Below, one piece after another: positions 25,961 through 34,421 of a stretch of 64,000 bases of DNA (within the stretch, counting starts at the first letter, position 1; each line of letters starts with the position of its first letter). The notes beneath the pieces were generated by a model, which was not told the DNA's origin, searched no databases, and saw nothing but the letters and a program-made list of their open reading frames with translations. Origin of the DNA: Pseudonocardia halophobica (GTDB taxonomy: Bacteria > Actinomycetota > Actinomycetes > Mycobacteriales > Pseudonocardiaceae); the NCBI RefSeq assembly GCF_027922425.1, contig NZ_BSFQ01000022.1, positions 51,279 to 115,278 on the forward strand, written 5' to 3'. Both the position numbers and the translations under genes were made by a program.

Positions 25961-26211
25961 CGTGCGGCTGTAGCTGAGCGGGGCGCCCTTCCGCACGCGG
26001 TCGGCGATCATGGCGGCGCTAGGCGTCGGGCGTGAGCGCGTGGCGCTGCGGCCGGGGCGGTTCGGAAGATCGTGATCGCCGGTTCGGTGCGGGGAGGGTG
26101 GTTCGAGGCTCACTGACTGCACGCGTTCGGCGATCTTGGCGGCGTTGGTCGTCGGTCGTGTGCGCGTGGGGTTGTGATGTGGCGCTGCGACTCTCCCGTC
26201 GAGGGCGGGCG

Positions 26212-26217
26212 TAGGCT
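26212..26217 (+). promoter_or_regulatory. -10-like box of the DUF3054 gene
   Basis: TAGGCT lies 6 nt before the GTG at 26224, a leaderless layout. It also marks the right border of the repeat region. Confidence 0.45.
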
Positions 26218-26223
26218 CGTCCC

Positions 26224-26607
26224 GTGCGCCGTCCCCGCATCCCCGTCCTCGCCTTCGCCGCCGACGCCGTCGCCGTGCTGGTGTTCGCCGCGATCGGGCG
26301 CGCGAGCCACGAGGAGGCGGGCAGCGTGGTCGGGCTGCTCGGCACCGCCGCGCCCTTCCTGGTGGGCACGGTCGCCGCCTGGGCCACGCCGTGGGTGCGG
26401 GCGCATCCCGTCGGGATCAAGGCGGGCGCGCTGGTCCTTGCCGGCAGTGCGGTCCTCGGCCTGCTGCTCCGCGCCGCCTTCACCGGCCGTCTGCCCGTGA
26501 GCTTCGCCATCGTCGCCACGGTCTCGTTGGCGGTGTTCCTGCTGGGCTGGCGGGGGATCGCCGCCCTCACCTCGCACCTCTCCCGCCGCCGCACCTCCGT
26601 CCGTTGA
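26224..26607 (+). CDS. DUF3054-family membrane protein
   Basis: A 127-residue protein with four hydrophobic helices: LAFAADAVAVLVFAAIGRASHEE, VVGLLGTAAPFLVGTVAAWA, AGALVLAGSAVLGLLLRAAF, and SFAIVATVSLAVFLLGWRGI. The AAIGRASHEE turn after helix 1 and the G(R/W)R ending are typical of DUF3054 proteins, which are common in actinobacteria and of unknown function. The GTG start directly follows a -10-like box. It lies between the repeat region and map, with no clear operon partner. Confidence 0.78.
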   Translation: MRRPRIPVLAFAADAVAVLVFAAIGRASHEEAGSVVGLLGTAAPFLVGTVAAWATPWVRAHPVGIKAGALVLAGSAVLGLLLRAAFTGRLPVSFAIVATVSLAVFLLGWRGIAALTSHLSRRRTSVR

Positions 26608-26890
26608 CGCACCCTCCCGCGCGCCTAACCCGTCCAGCGCGTGCACCCACCCTCGCGCCTGCATCCCGTCCCGAACCGGCCGGCGCCGGCCCCGCGCCTG
26701 CAACGCCGTCTCGAACATGCACCGGTCCCGCGTGCACCCCGTCTCAGGCCCGTCCCATCCGCACACGCCCCATCCCTGCTCCCACGCCCGCACCCCGTCC
26801 AGCGCCGACCTGCTGTGCGAGCGTTGCGTCCGGTGCGACCTGCGCTGCCGTGGGCGGAAGGGCGTAGGAGCTGCGAGCTACAGTCGGGGC
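26608..26890. other. C-rich intergenic stretch before map
   Basis: This 283-bp gap is strongly C-rich on the plus strand and has loose repeats around CGCGCCTGCA (twice near 26660-26705). I see no gene with a start site or known domain in it. Its last bases carry the map promoter. Confidence 0.4.
26879..26884 (+). promoter_or_regulatory. -10-like box of map
   Basis: TACAGT is 6 nt before the GTG at 26891, consistent with leaderless transcription of map. Confidence 0.5.
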
Positions 26891-27742
26891 GTGACCGCAG
26901 TTCTCGTTCCCGGCGCGCCGACCCCGATCCGTGACGTCCCCGCCCACATCCCGCGGCCGGAGTACGTCGGGAAGAAGGCGCCGTCGCCGAGCCGGGACTC
27001 GGACGTGCAGACGCCGGAGACCATCGAGGCGATGCGGGTCGCGAGCCGGATCGCGGCGCAGGCGCTGCAGGTGGGCGGCGAGGCCGTGCGGCCCGGCGTC
27101 ACCACGGACGAGGTCGACCGCGTGGTCCACGAGTTCCTGGTCGACCACGACGCCTACCCGTCGACGCTGGGCTACCGCGGCTTCCCGAAGTCCTGCTGCA
27201 CCAGCCTGAACGAGGTCATCTGCCACGGGATCCCCGACACGACGGTGATCAACGACGGCGACATCGTGAACATCGACGTCACCGCCTTCATCGGCGGCGT
27301 GCACGGCGACACCAACGCCACCTTCCTGGCCGGCGACGTGAGCGAGGAGGACCGGCTGCTGGTCGAGCGCACCCGCGAGGCCACGATGCGCGCCATCAAG
27401 GCGGTGCGGCCGGGCCGCGAGCTCAACGTCGTCGGACGGGTCATCGAGTCCTACGCGAAGCGATTCGGCTACGGCGTGGTCCGCGACTTCACCGGGCACG
27501 GCATCGGCCGGTCGTTCCACAGCGGCCTCGTGGTGCTCCACTACGACCAGCCCGACGTCCACACCGTCCTCGAGCCGGGCATGACGTTCACGATCGAGCC
27601 GATGATCACGCTCGGCACGATCGACTACGACATCTGGGACGACGGCTGGACGGTCGTCACCAAGGACCGGAAGAGGACCGCGCAGTTCGAGCACACCGTG
27701 CTCGTCACGCCCGACGGAGCGGAGATCCTCACCCTGCCCTGA
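26891..27742 (+). CDS. map: Type I methionine aminopeptidase
   Basis: A 283-residue metalloprotease removing the initiator Met from new proteins. Metal ligands appear in VNIDVTAFIGGVHGDTNATF (two Asp), FTGHGIGRSFH (His), FTIEPMITLG (Glu) and AQFEHTVLVT (Glu). The roughly 35-residue N-terminal extension with PRPEYVGKKAP is typical of actinobacterial MetAP1c, which has an SH3-ligand-like arm. Start at the GTG 6 nt after TACAGT; longer frames lack conserved residues. Its place downstream of the PBP gene matches mycobacteria. Confidence 0.96.
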   Translation: MTAVLVPGAPTPIRDVPAHIPRPEYVGKKAPSPSRDSDVQTPETIEAMRVASRIAAQALQVGGEAVRPGVTTDEVDRVVHEFLVDHDAYPSTLGYRGFPKSCCTSLNEVICHGIPDTTVINDGDIVNIDVTAFIGGVHGDTNATFLAGDVSEEDRLLVERTREATMRAIKAVRPGRELNVVGRVIESYAKRFGYGVVRDFTGHGIGRSFHSGLVVLHYDQPDVHTVLEPGMTFTIEPMITLGTIDYDIWDDGWTVVTKDRKRTAQFEHTVLVTPDGAEILTLP

Positions 27743-27788
27743 CGGGTATCTCCTATTCCGGCACTGCGCGCGGTGCCACGCTGGGCGC

Positions 27789-28334
27789 ATGACGGAGATC
27801 TCGGACCGTTACGCCCGGCATGCGGACGCTTTCGCGGCCACTATCGCCGCCGTCCCCGCGGACCGCTGGTCGGCGCAGTCGCCCTGCGAGGGGTGGACCG
27901 CGGCCGACGTCGTGTCGCACGTCGTCGACGTGCACGGCATGTTCCTGGGCCTGGTGGGACGCAGGCCCGAGTCGGTCCCGGAGGACCGCGCGGAGGCGTT
28001 CGCGCACGTCAGGCGGATCGTGCAGGCCGACCTCGAGAACCCCGAGCGGGCCGGCACGACGTACGACGGCATGTTCGGCACGCAGACCTTCGAGTGGTCC
28101 GTCGACAACTTCGTGACGTTCGACCTGGTGTTGCACCGCTGGGATCTGGGCCGGGCGACGGGGCTCGAGGTGGTGATCCCGGAGGACGAGGTGACCCGGA
28201 TCGCCGGACAGGTCCAGGGCATACCCCAGGAGGTCCGCGACGCCGGAACCGTGTTCGGGTCCGCCCTCACCCCGCCGTCCGACGCCGACGCGCACACCCG
28301 CCTGCTCGCGGAGACCGGCCGGAAAGCCTGGTGA
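27789..28334 (+). CDS. DinB/MDMPI-fold protein, TIGR03086-like
   Basis: A 181-residue protein of the DinB-like four-helix metal-binding fold, close to the TIGR03086 group. CEGWTAADVVSHVVDVHGMFL carries the first His ligands, and DLVLHRWDLGRATGLE carries the last. Such proteins include mycothiol-dependent enzymes, which fits an organism with mycothione reductase, but the reaction here is unknown. CACGCT lies 6 nt before the ATG. It is not closely linked to neighbours. Confidence 0.8.
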   Translation: MTEISDRYARHADAFAATIAAVPADRWSAQSPCEGWTAADVVSHVVDVHGMFLGLVGRRPESVPEDRAEAFAHVRRIVQADLENPERAGTTYDGMFGTQTFEWSVDNFVTFDLVLHRWDLGRATGLEVVIPEDEVTRIAGQVQGIPQEVRDAGTVFGSALTPPSDADAHTRLLAETGRKAW

Positions 28335-28365
28335 TGGGGAGGGGGTCCGGCTCTACCCTCGGATC

Positions 28366-28935
28366 GTGAGCACGGTCTACGACGGCATCACGCCGAAGCT
28401 GTGGGAGTGGCTGGAGCGGCAGCCGGTCTTCTTCGTCGGTACGGCCCCGCTCGCCGGCGACGGCCTGATCAACCTGTCGCCGAAGGGCACGCGCGGCACC
28501 TTCCGGGTGCTCGACGCCCACACGGTCGCCTACCTCGACCTCACCGGCAGCGGCATCGAGACCGTGGCCCACGTGCGGGAGAACGGGCGGATCTGCCTGA
28601 TGTTCTGCGCCTTCGAGGGTCGCCCGACCATCCTGCGGCTGCACGGGACCGGCCGGGTCGTGGCCGTCGGCGAGCCCGGGTTCGAGGAGGCCGTGGCCGG
28701 GTTCGGCGAGGCCGGCACGAGCCGCCTTCACGGGGCGCGTTCGGTGGTGACCGTCGACGTCACGCGGGTGGCCGACTCGTGCGGGTTCGCCGTGCCGCGC
28801 ATGGACCTGGTCGAGGAACGCGACATCCTGGACAAGGCGCTGGACAAGAAGTCGCCCGAGCAACTGGTCGAGTACCACCGCACCCGCAACGACGTCAGCC
28901 TCGACGGCCTGCCCGGTATGGTCACGCCGGGCTGA
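28366..28935 (+). CDS. Pyridoxamine 5'-phosphate oxidase-family (FMN split-barrel) protein
   Basis: A 189-residue split-barrel protein. VFFVGTAPLAGDGLINLSPKG, VAYLDLTGSGIETVAHVRENGRICLMFCAFEG and LRLHGTGRVV match the pyridoxamine-oxidase-like family that binds FMN or F420. The tail (SPEQLVEYHRTRNDVSLDGLPG) is seen in one subfamily annotated only as PNPOx-like. Not a true PdxH, which has different end motifs. TACCCT is 6 nt before the GTG. Substrate unknown. Confidence 0.8.
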   Translation: MSTVYDGITPKLWEWLERQPVFFVGTAPLAGDGLINLSPKGTRGTFRVLDAHTVAYLDLTGSGIETVAHVRENGRICLMFCAFEGRPTILRLHGTGRVVAVGEPGFEEAVAGFGEAGTSRLHGARSVVTVDVTRVADSCGFAVPRMDLVEERDILDKALDKKSPEQLVEYHRTRNDVSLDGLPGMVTPG

Positions 28936-28956
28936 ACCCGCCGGGCTGAACCCGCC
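28929..28956. repeat. Two tandem copies of a 14-bp unit spanning a stop codon
   Basis: GGGCTGAACCCGCC occurs at 28929-28942 and 28943-28956. The TGA in the first copy is the stop of the split-barrel gene. Confidence 0.8.
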
Positions 28957-29082
28957 GCGCGGCACCGGCCGGGCGCCGACGGCCGCGGACTCGGTCACCC
29001 GTCGTCCTCCCCCTCGGACACGTCGTCCACCCCGACCGGACCACCCGACGATCGCAGAGGGAACAGATCACCGCGACCGTAC

Positions 29083-29790
29083 TCATCGGACTCCGGAGAG
29101 GGGCACCTGGAGGCCATCCGGGGTGGGCCGCCGCATGGCGTCCGCGATCGCCGGGTCCTGCGGGCCGAGCCCGAGCTCGCCGAGCACGAAGCGGGTGACG
29201 AGGGCGTGCCACTCCGGGGCGCGGCGGAGCATGGCGTGCCCGTCCCCGAGGACGTCGAACCGCGCGACCCGCTCGGTCACCCGGCGTGCGCGGACGGCGT
29301 AGGCCAGCGACTCGCGCGGATCGGTCATGCGTTCGCGGTCGCCGTGGGCGATCAGGACGCTCCGGCCGGCGAGCTGCTCGACGGGGTCGGTGCCGTCGAG
29401 CCAGGGGGCCAGGGCGGCGACGGCCCGCACGTCCGGCGCGCCGGCGGCGTGCAGCACGGCGCGGCCGCCCATCGAGTGCCCGACCAGCGCCGTCGGCAAG
29501 CCCGGACGGCGCTCGTGCAGCACGGCCAGCGTCTCCTCGGCGTCCCGGGCGGCGTCGCGGGCGGCGCCGTTCCAGCCGCGCAGCCGGTACCGCAGCATGA
29601 GGACGGCGAGGCCGTCGGTCCGCGCGAGCGCCCGAGCGAAGGGCATCATCCGCCAGTACGCGAGCCGGCGCCGGCCGCCGGAGTCGGTGGCGTTGGCGCT
29701 GCCCCCGTGCGCGACGACGGCCAGCGCGGCCGGCCGGGCCGGCTGCGGTCCGACGGGTTCGAGGCGCGGCAGGCGGTCGGGCACGTCCAC
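29083..29790 (-). CDS. Alpha/beta hydrolase
   Basis: A 235-residue hydrolase. The nucleophile elbow is VGHSMGGRAVL, the oxyanion strand is VVAHGGSANATDS, an acidic residue lies in VLIAHGDRERMTDP, and the catalytic His in VLGDGHAMLRR. MLRYRLRGWNG precedes the elbow, as in dienelactone-hydrolase-like proteins. The start is a GTG at 29788-29790; the ribosome binding site is poor. It diverges from plsC. Substrate unknown. Confidence 0.82.
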   Translation of the reverse strand: MDVPDRLPRLEPVGPQPARPAALAVVAHGGSANATDSGGRRRLAYWRMMPFARALARTDGLAVLMLRYRLRGWNGAARDAARDAEETLAVLHERRPGLPTALVGHSMGGRAVLHAAGAPDVRAVAALAPWLDGTDPVEQLAGRSVLIAHGDRERMTDPRESLAYAVRARRVTERVARFDVLGDGHAMLRRAPEWHALVTRFVLGELGLGPQDPAIADAMRRPTPDGLQVPLSGVR

Positions 29791-29949
29791 TCCAGCTGAT
29801 CGGGCTCCGTAGTTCCTCCGATTCCACCCGCCCCGGCGGCTGGTGTCCTGGGAGACGTGTCACACCTCGCAGATCCTCGCCCGACCCGGGCCCGGCCGCC
29901 CGTCCGCCGTGGGCGAGGATCGGGGGCACACCCGACCGATGGAGGAGAC

Positions 29950-30771
29950 GTGACGAGTCCCGAACCGGACCTGCCGCCGCCGCTGACGGCCCGCCGGCGC
30001 CTGCTGCTGACGCTGCGCCGCCGGCGTCGCGGCTCGGGCTTCTGGTTCGGCCTCGCCATCGAGCTGATCTGGCCGTTCGTCATGCTCTTCACGAAGCTCG
30101 GCTGGTCGGGCGGCGAGCGGATCCCGCGGACCGGCGGCGTGCTCATCGCGGCCAACCACGTGTCGTCGTCCGACCCGATCTTCGACACCGCGTTCGTGAT
30201 CTCGCACCGGCGGATGCCGCGCTACCTCGCTAAGTCGGAGCTGTGGGACGTCCCGGTCGTGCGCTCGGTCCTCGGCAAGGGCGGGCACATCCCGGTGTAC
30301 CGGCAGTCCTCCCGGGCCACCGACGCGTACAAGGAGGCCGTCGCGGCGCTCGAGCGCGGCGAGGTCGTGGTGTTCTACCCCGAGGGGACGTACACGGCCG
30401 ACCCCGCGGGCTGGCCGATGAAGGCGAAGAACGGGATCGGGCGGATCGCGGTCATGACCGGGGTGCCGGTGATCCCGCTGGCCAACTGGGGTACGCAGGA
30501 CGTCCTGCCGACCGACGGGAAGCCCTCGATCTGGCCGCGGAAGCGCGTCAGCGTGGTGGCCGGGCCGCCGGTCGACCTGTCGGCGTACGTCGGCAAGCCG
30601 CGGACGAGGACCAACCTCGACGGCGCCACCGCGGCGATCATGTCGGCCGTCACCGAGCTCGTCGGGCAGGTGCGGGGGGAGACGCCGCCCGCGGAGCCCT
30701 ACGACCCCGCCGCCACGCCCACCCCCGCCGGCCCTCCCCGGCCCGTCGCGGAGCCCCCTGCGGCGAGCTGA
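29950..30771 (+). CDS. 1-acyl-sn-glycerol-3-phosphate acyltransferase-like protein (PlsC family)
   Basis: A 273-residue acyltransferase. NHVSSSDPIFD gives the HX4D motif (His and Asp catalytic), GHIPVYRQSSRATDAY is block II, FYPEGTYT is block III and VPVIPLANWGT is block IV. A hydrophobic segment (about residues 28-45) may anchor it in the membrane. It probably adds the second acyl chain to lysophosphatidate. The GTG at 29950 has GGAGGAG just before it. The Pro-rich tail is not conserved. It converges on a desaturase gene, another lipid gene. Confidence 0.9.
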   Translation: MTSPEPDLPPPLTARRRLLLTLRRRRRGSGFWFGLAIELIWPFVMLFTKLGWSGGERIPRTGGVLIAANHVSSSDPIFDTAFVISHRRMPRYLAKSELWDVPVVRSVLGKGGHIPVYRQSSRATDAYKEAVAALERGEVVVFYPEGTYTADPAGWPMKAKNGIGRIAVMTGVPVIPLANWGTQDVLPTDGKPSIWPRKRVSVVAGPPVDLSAYVGKPRTRTNLDGATAAIMSAVTELVGQVRGETPPAEPYDPAATPTPAGPPRPVAEPPAAS

Positions 30772-30827
30772 GGGGCTCGCACGCGGAACCGACGTCCGGC
30801 ACGGCAGGTGCGGGATCGCGCCGCCGG

Positions 30828-31811
30828 TCAGGCGGCGGCGGGGTCCTTGGCGAGGCGGTCGAGGCGCTTGGTGGTGGGCCAGCGGACCGCGGTGGCCCAC
30901 CCCAGCTTCTCGAAGGCCCGGATCGTGATCGCGGAGAGGTCGATCTGGCCCTTGCGGACGCCGTGCCGCGCGCAGGTCGGGTCGGCGTGGTGCAGGTTGT
31001 GCCAGGACTCGCCGAAGGAGAAGACGGCGAGCCACCAGACGTTGGCGGAGCGGTCCCGCGCGGCGTAGGGCCGCTCGCCCCACATGTGGCAGATCGAGTT
31101 GATCGACCAGGTGACGTGGTGCAGCAGCGCCACGCGGACCAGCCCGGCCCAGAACAGCGCCGTGAGCGCGCCCCACCAGGACCAGGTGACCAGCCCGCCG
31201 AGCGCGGCGGGGACCAGCAGGGTCAGCACGCTCCAGAGGCCGAAGAGCGAGTCGATCCGGCGCAGGTCGTCGTCGGCCAGCAGGTCCGGGGTGAAGCGCT
31301 CCTCGTTGGTGAGGTTCCGGTCGAACAGCCAGCCGGTGTGCGAGTGCCAGAAGCCCTTGGCCAACGCCCGGGCCGACGTGCCGAAGAGCCAGGGGGAGTG
31401 CGGGTCGCCCTCCTTGTCGGAGAACGCGTGGTGCCGGCGGTGGTCGGCGACCCACTTGATCACCGGGCCCTGCATGGCGAGGCTGCCGGCGATCGCGAGC
31501 GCGATCTTCAGCCCGCGGGTGGCCTTGAACGAGCCGTGCGTGAAGTAGCGGTGGTACCCGACGGTGATGCCCAAGCCGCTGACCACGTAGAACACGAGGC
31601 CGATGACGACGTCCGACCAGCCGAGGAACCCGACGGTCACGGCCAGCGGGATGGCGGCCAGCAGCGCGACCAGGGGCGTGAACACGAAGACGTAGACCCC
31701 GACCTGCTGGGGGAGGCCGCGCGTCCCGGCGAGGACGGGTTTCGGCCCGGTGCGGGCTTCCGGCTGGGTCTGCTCCGGCTGGGTCTGCTCCGGCTGGGCG
31801 GCCAGGGTCAT
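30828..31811 (-). CDS. Membrane acyl-CoA desaturase (delta-9 type)
   Basis: A 327-residue integral membrane di-iron desaturase. The three His boxes are HRYFTH, HRRHH and HNLHH, the layout of delta-9 acyl-CoA desaturases that add a double bond to stearoyl or palmitoyl chains. Hydrophobic segments flank the boxes as expected. The N-terminal PEQTQPEQTQPE comes from a 15-bp tandem duplication (near 31760-31800) and is poorly conserved. It converges with the PlsC-like gene and may supply unsaturated chains for membrane lipids. Confidence 0.92.
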   Translation of the reverse strand: MTLAAQPEQTQPEQTQPEARTGPKPVLAGTRGLPQQVGVYVFVFTPLVALLAAIPLAVTVGFLGWSDVVIGLVFYVVSGLGITVGYHRYFTHGSFKATRGLKIALAIAGSLAMQGPVIKWVADHRRHHAFSDKEGDPHSPWLFGTSARALAKGFWHSHTGWLFDRNLTNEERFTPDLLADDDLRRIDSLFGLWSVLTLLVPAALGGLVTWSWWGALTALFWAGLVRVALLHHVTWSINSICHMWGERPYAARDRSANVWWLAVFSFGESWHNLHHADPTCARHGVRKGQIDLSAITIRAFEKLGWATAVRWPTTKRLDRLAKDPAAA

Positions 31812-31910
31812 GCGGGTACCTCGTGTGTCGGTCTGCGGCCCGGCCCCGGGAGGTCGGCCGCGGCGGATCGGCCCGTCCAGGGTAAGTGGACCCTCACCGC
31901 GATGGCGAGA

Positions 31911-33293
31911 TCAGATGTCCAGGCCGAGGAGTGCGTTCTCCACCACCTCGGGAAGGGCCGGGTGGATCCAGTACTGGCCGGTGGCCATCTCACGGGCGTG
32001 CAGCCCGAAGGACATCGCCTGGATCAGCGGCTGGATCAGCGACGACGCGTCCGGCCCCATGATGTGCGCGCCGAGCAGCCGGCCGGTGCCCTTCTCCGCG
32101 ATGACCTTGCAGAGGCTGGTGGTGTCCTCCATGGCCCAGCCGAAGGCGACGTCGCCGAAGCGCTGGACCTTGACCGCGTAGTCGATGCCGATCTCCCGGC
32201 ACTGCTCCTCGGTCTTCCCGACGCTCGCGACCTGCGGGTCGGTGAACACCGCCGAGGGGACGTACCGGTGGTCGATCTCGACCAGGTCGTCCGGGTGCAG
32301 GACGTTGTGCCCCACGACCTTCGCCTCCCGGTTGGCGACGTGCTTGAGCTGCCAGGGCGAGCTGACGTCGCCCATCGCCCACACCCCCTTCGCGCTCGTG
32401 CGCTGGAAGCGGTCGACCTCGATCCGGCCGTCCGAGTGGGTGCCGATGCCGGCGGCGCCCAGGTTCATCCGGTCGCCGTTGGGGACGCGGCCCGCGGCGA
32501 CGAGGACGACGTCCGCGGCCAGGGTGGTGCCGTCGTCGAGCTCGAGGGTGGTCTCGTCGCCGGTCCGCGAGGCCCGCTTCACCTGCGTGCTGAGCTTGAC
32601 GTCGATGCGGGAGCCCTGGACCGCGAGATCCGTGTAGGCCTGCGAGATGGTTCCGTCGTGCGACTTGAGCAGTCGGCTGCCCCGCACGACCAGGGTGACC
32701 TTGCTGCCGAGCGCGGAGAAGACGTGCGCGAACTCGGCGGCGATGTAGCCGCCACCGATGACGGCCAGCCGCCGCGGGACGTCGTCGATCCGCATGACGG
32801 TGTCCGACGTCTCGTACGGGATCCCGGACTTCGCGATCACCGGCGGGATCATCGGCCGGCCGCCCGCGGCGACGACGACCTGGTCGGCGGTCAGCTCGTC
32901 CTCGCCCGAGCCGTCCGTGCGCTCGACGCGCAGGGCCCGCGGCCCGGTGAACGAGGCGTGCCCGAAGTACACGGTGATGTTGGGGCTGCGCTGGACCCGG
33001 TACTCCCGCCCGCCCGCCGAGATCGGGTCGATGCGCCCGAAGACCCGGTCCCGGATGTCGCTCCAGCGGATCTTGTCGATGCTCGCGTCGACGCCGTACT
33101 TCGCCGCCCGCCGGACGTGCTCGGCGACGTCGGCCGCGTAGACGTACATCTTCGTCGGGATACACCCCACGTTCAGGCACGTCCCGCCGAAGACGCCGTG
33201 CTCGACGAGGGCCACGTCCTTGTCGGCGTACCGCTCGTCGAGGAACGTGTTGCCGGATCCGGTACCGATGACGACGAGATCGTGGTGGGGCAC
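31911..33293 (-). CDS. mtr: Mycothione reductase
   Basis: A 460-residue flavoprotein disulfide reductase that regenerates mycothiol from its disulfide using NADPH. FAD-binding VVIGTGSGN is at the start; the redox pair is in GGTCLNVGCIPTK (Cys39 and Cys44); NADPH-binding is in LAVIGGGYIAAEFAH; and the catalytic His lies in IHPALPEVVENAL. TGSGN and the missing third Gly are typical of mycothione reductases rather than lipoamide dehydrogenases. The GTG start is 6 nt after TAGCCT, which is leaderless, and the gene diverges from a GNAT gene with the same layout. Confidence 0.95.
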   Translation of the reverse strand: MPHHDLVVIGTGSGNTFLDERYADKDVALVEHGVFGGTCLNVGCIPTKMYVYAADVAEHVRRAAKYGVDASIDKIRWSDIRDRVFGRIDPISAGGREYRVQRSPNITVYFGHASFTGPRALRVERTDGSGEDELTADQVVVAAGGRPMIPPVIAKSGIPYETSDTVMRIDDVPRRLAVIGGGYIAAEFAHVFSALGSKVTLVVRGSRLLKSHDGTISQAYTDLAVQGSRIDVKLSTQVKRASRTGDETTLELDDGTTLAADVVLVAAGRVPNGDRMNLGAAGIGTHSDGRIEVDRFQRTSAKGVWAMGDVSSPWQLKHVANREAKVVGHNVLHPDDLVEIDHRYVPSAVFTDPQVASVGKTEEQCREIGIDYAVKVQRFGDVAFGWAMEDTTSLCKVIAEKGTGRLLGAHIMGPDASSLIQPLIQAMSFGLHAREMATGQYWIHPALPEVVENALLGLDI

Positions 33294-33354
33294 GGGACGA
33301 GGCTAATCGCCCGCGGCCGCGTCGGCGCGACCGGAAGTCTGGTAGGCACGGGCC

Positions 33355-33813
33355 ATGACCGAGACCGCCGCCACGCTCCGCCGATCCTGGGCCCTCGACC
33401 TCGACGCCGCCACCCTCTACGAGCTGCTCAGGCTGCGCGTCGACGTCTTCGTGGTCGAGCAGGCCTGCCCCTACGGTGAGCTCGACGGGCGGGACCTCGA
33501 GGAGCGCGCCCGGCACTACTGGCTGACCGGGCACGGCGAGCCCGCCGCCGTCCTCGGGACGTTGCGGCTGCTCAAGGAGCCCGACGGCGGCTACCGGATC
33601 GGGCGGCTGTGCACGGCGAAGACCGCGCGTGGGCGCGGGCTCGGCAAGCAGCTGATGGACGCCGCGATCGCGGAGATCGGCGACGGCGCCTGCGTGCTCG
33701 ACGCCCAGGAGCACCTCGCCGACTTCTACCGCGGCTACGGGTTCGAGGCGACCGGCCCGGCCTACGACTGGGACGGCGTCGCGCACCTGCCGATGCGGCG
33801 TCCCGCGCGCTGA
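33355..33813 (+). CDS. ElaA-like GNAT acetyltransferase
   Basis: A 152-residue GNAT. The N-terminus ALDLDAATLYELLRLRVDVFVVEQACPYGELDGRDLEERARHYW-like sequence (shown in part) is the ElaA signature, and RLCTAKTARGRGLGKQLMDAAI is motif A, which binds acetyl-CoA. LADFYRGYGFEATGPAYDWDGVAHLPM closes the fold. A homologue next to mtr is also present in mycobacteria. TAGGCA is 6 nt before the ATG, so the message is probably leaderless. Confidence 0.88.
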   Translation: MTETAATLRRSWALDLDAATLYELLRLRVDVFVVEQACPYGELDGRDLEERARHYWLTGHGEPAAVLGTLRLLKEPDGGYRIGRLCTAKTARGRGLGKQLMDAAIAEIGDGACVLDAQEHLADFYRGYGFEATGPAYDWDGVAHLPMRRPAR

Positions 33814-33950
33814 GGACGGAGACACGGTCCGGGCAGAGCACTCCGGCTCACCCGTCGCAGTGACCTCGCGTTCCCGGCGTACCGGGCGCGGCTGCGGGGT
33901 ACTCCGGCCACCCGGACGGACGTCCGGGAGCGCGGCAGCGGAGGAGAGCG

Positions 33951-34361
33951 ATGAGCGACGAGCAGGCCCGGCCGACCGGGACCGGGCCGTCCACACAGGA
34001 GGGGACCGCCCCGCCGGGGCAGAACGGCACGCCGGACCCGGACGCGACCTCGGTGCTGCCGACCGGCCGCCCCTCGGCGCCGCCGCGCTCCACCGGGCCG
34101 TCGGGGGCGGGCCACACGCGCACCGGCGGGATGTGGGTGGGGCTCATCCTGTCCGCGGTCGTCCTGCTGTTCCTGCTGATCTTCATCCTGCAGAACCTGG
34201 ACCCGGTGCGGATCTACTTCCTCGGCGCCGCGGGCACCCTGCCCACCGGCGTCGCCCTGCTCCTGGCGGCGATCGCCGGGGTGCTCCTGGTCGCGATCCC
34301 CGGCACTGCGCGGATCGTCCAGCTCCGCCGGGCGGCACGGAAGGGGCGCCGGGCGCCGTAG
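33951..34361 (+). CDS. LapA-domain (DUF1049) membrane protein
   Basis: A 136-residue protein with a Thr/Pro/Gly-rich cytoplasmic N-terminus (about 58 residues) and two membrane helices, WVGLILSAVVLLFLLIFILQN and GVALLLAAIAGVLLVAIPG. The LQNLDPVRIYFLG linker between them is the LapA_dom hallmark. A basic tail (RRAARKGRR) ends it. LapA proteins in enterobacteria help control lipopolysaccharide assembly, but the role in actinobacteria is unknown. GGAGGAGAG precedes the ATG. Confidence 0.85.
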   Translation: MSDEQARPTGTGPSTQEGTAPPGQNGTPDPDATSVLPTGRPSAPPRSTGPSGAGHTRTGGMWVGLILSAVVLLFLLIFILQNLDPVRIYFLGAAGTLPTGVALLLAAIAGVLLVAIPGTARIVQLRRAARKGRRAP

Positions 34362-34421
34362 GCCGATCCGGGACCGGGCAGGGGAGGCGACCTTCCCTGC
34401 CCGGGTGTGGATCAGGGCACG

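Larger units (their letters stand above)
25244..26223. repeat. 980-bp non-coding region of related long repeats after the PBP gene
   Basis: No real gene is seen here. Nine copies of a core reading GATC(A/T)TGG(C/T)GGC-like sequence start at 25300, 25435, 25508, 25648, 25721, 25861, 25934, 26006 and 26132, mostly spaced alternately by 73 and 140 bp. Frames stay open because 213 is a multiple of three, but the predicted peptides look nothing like proteins. The strand is G/T-rich and unlike flanking genes. The repeats fade into the promoter of the DUF3054 gene. Confidence 0.85.

Noticed and set aside
25295..26035. Open frames of 60-98 codons in the repeat region
   Set aside because: They stay open because the 213-bp unit is a multiple of three; the peptides have no domain, start site or protein-like composition.
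28922..29086. 54-codon minus-strand frame with an ATGA overlap to the hydrolase gene
   Set aside because: It lies partly antisense to the split-barrel gene, has no ribosome binding site and a low-complexity Arg-rich end.
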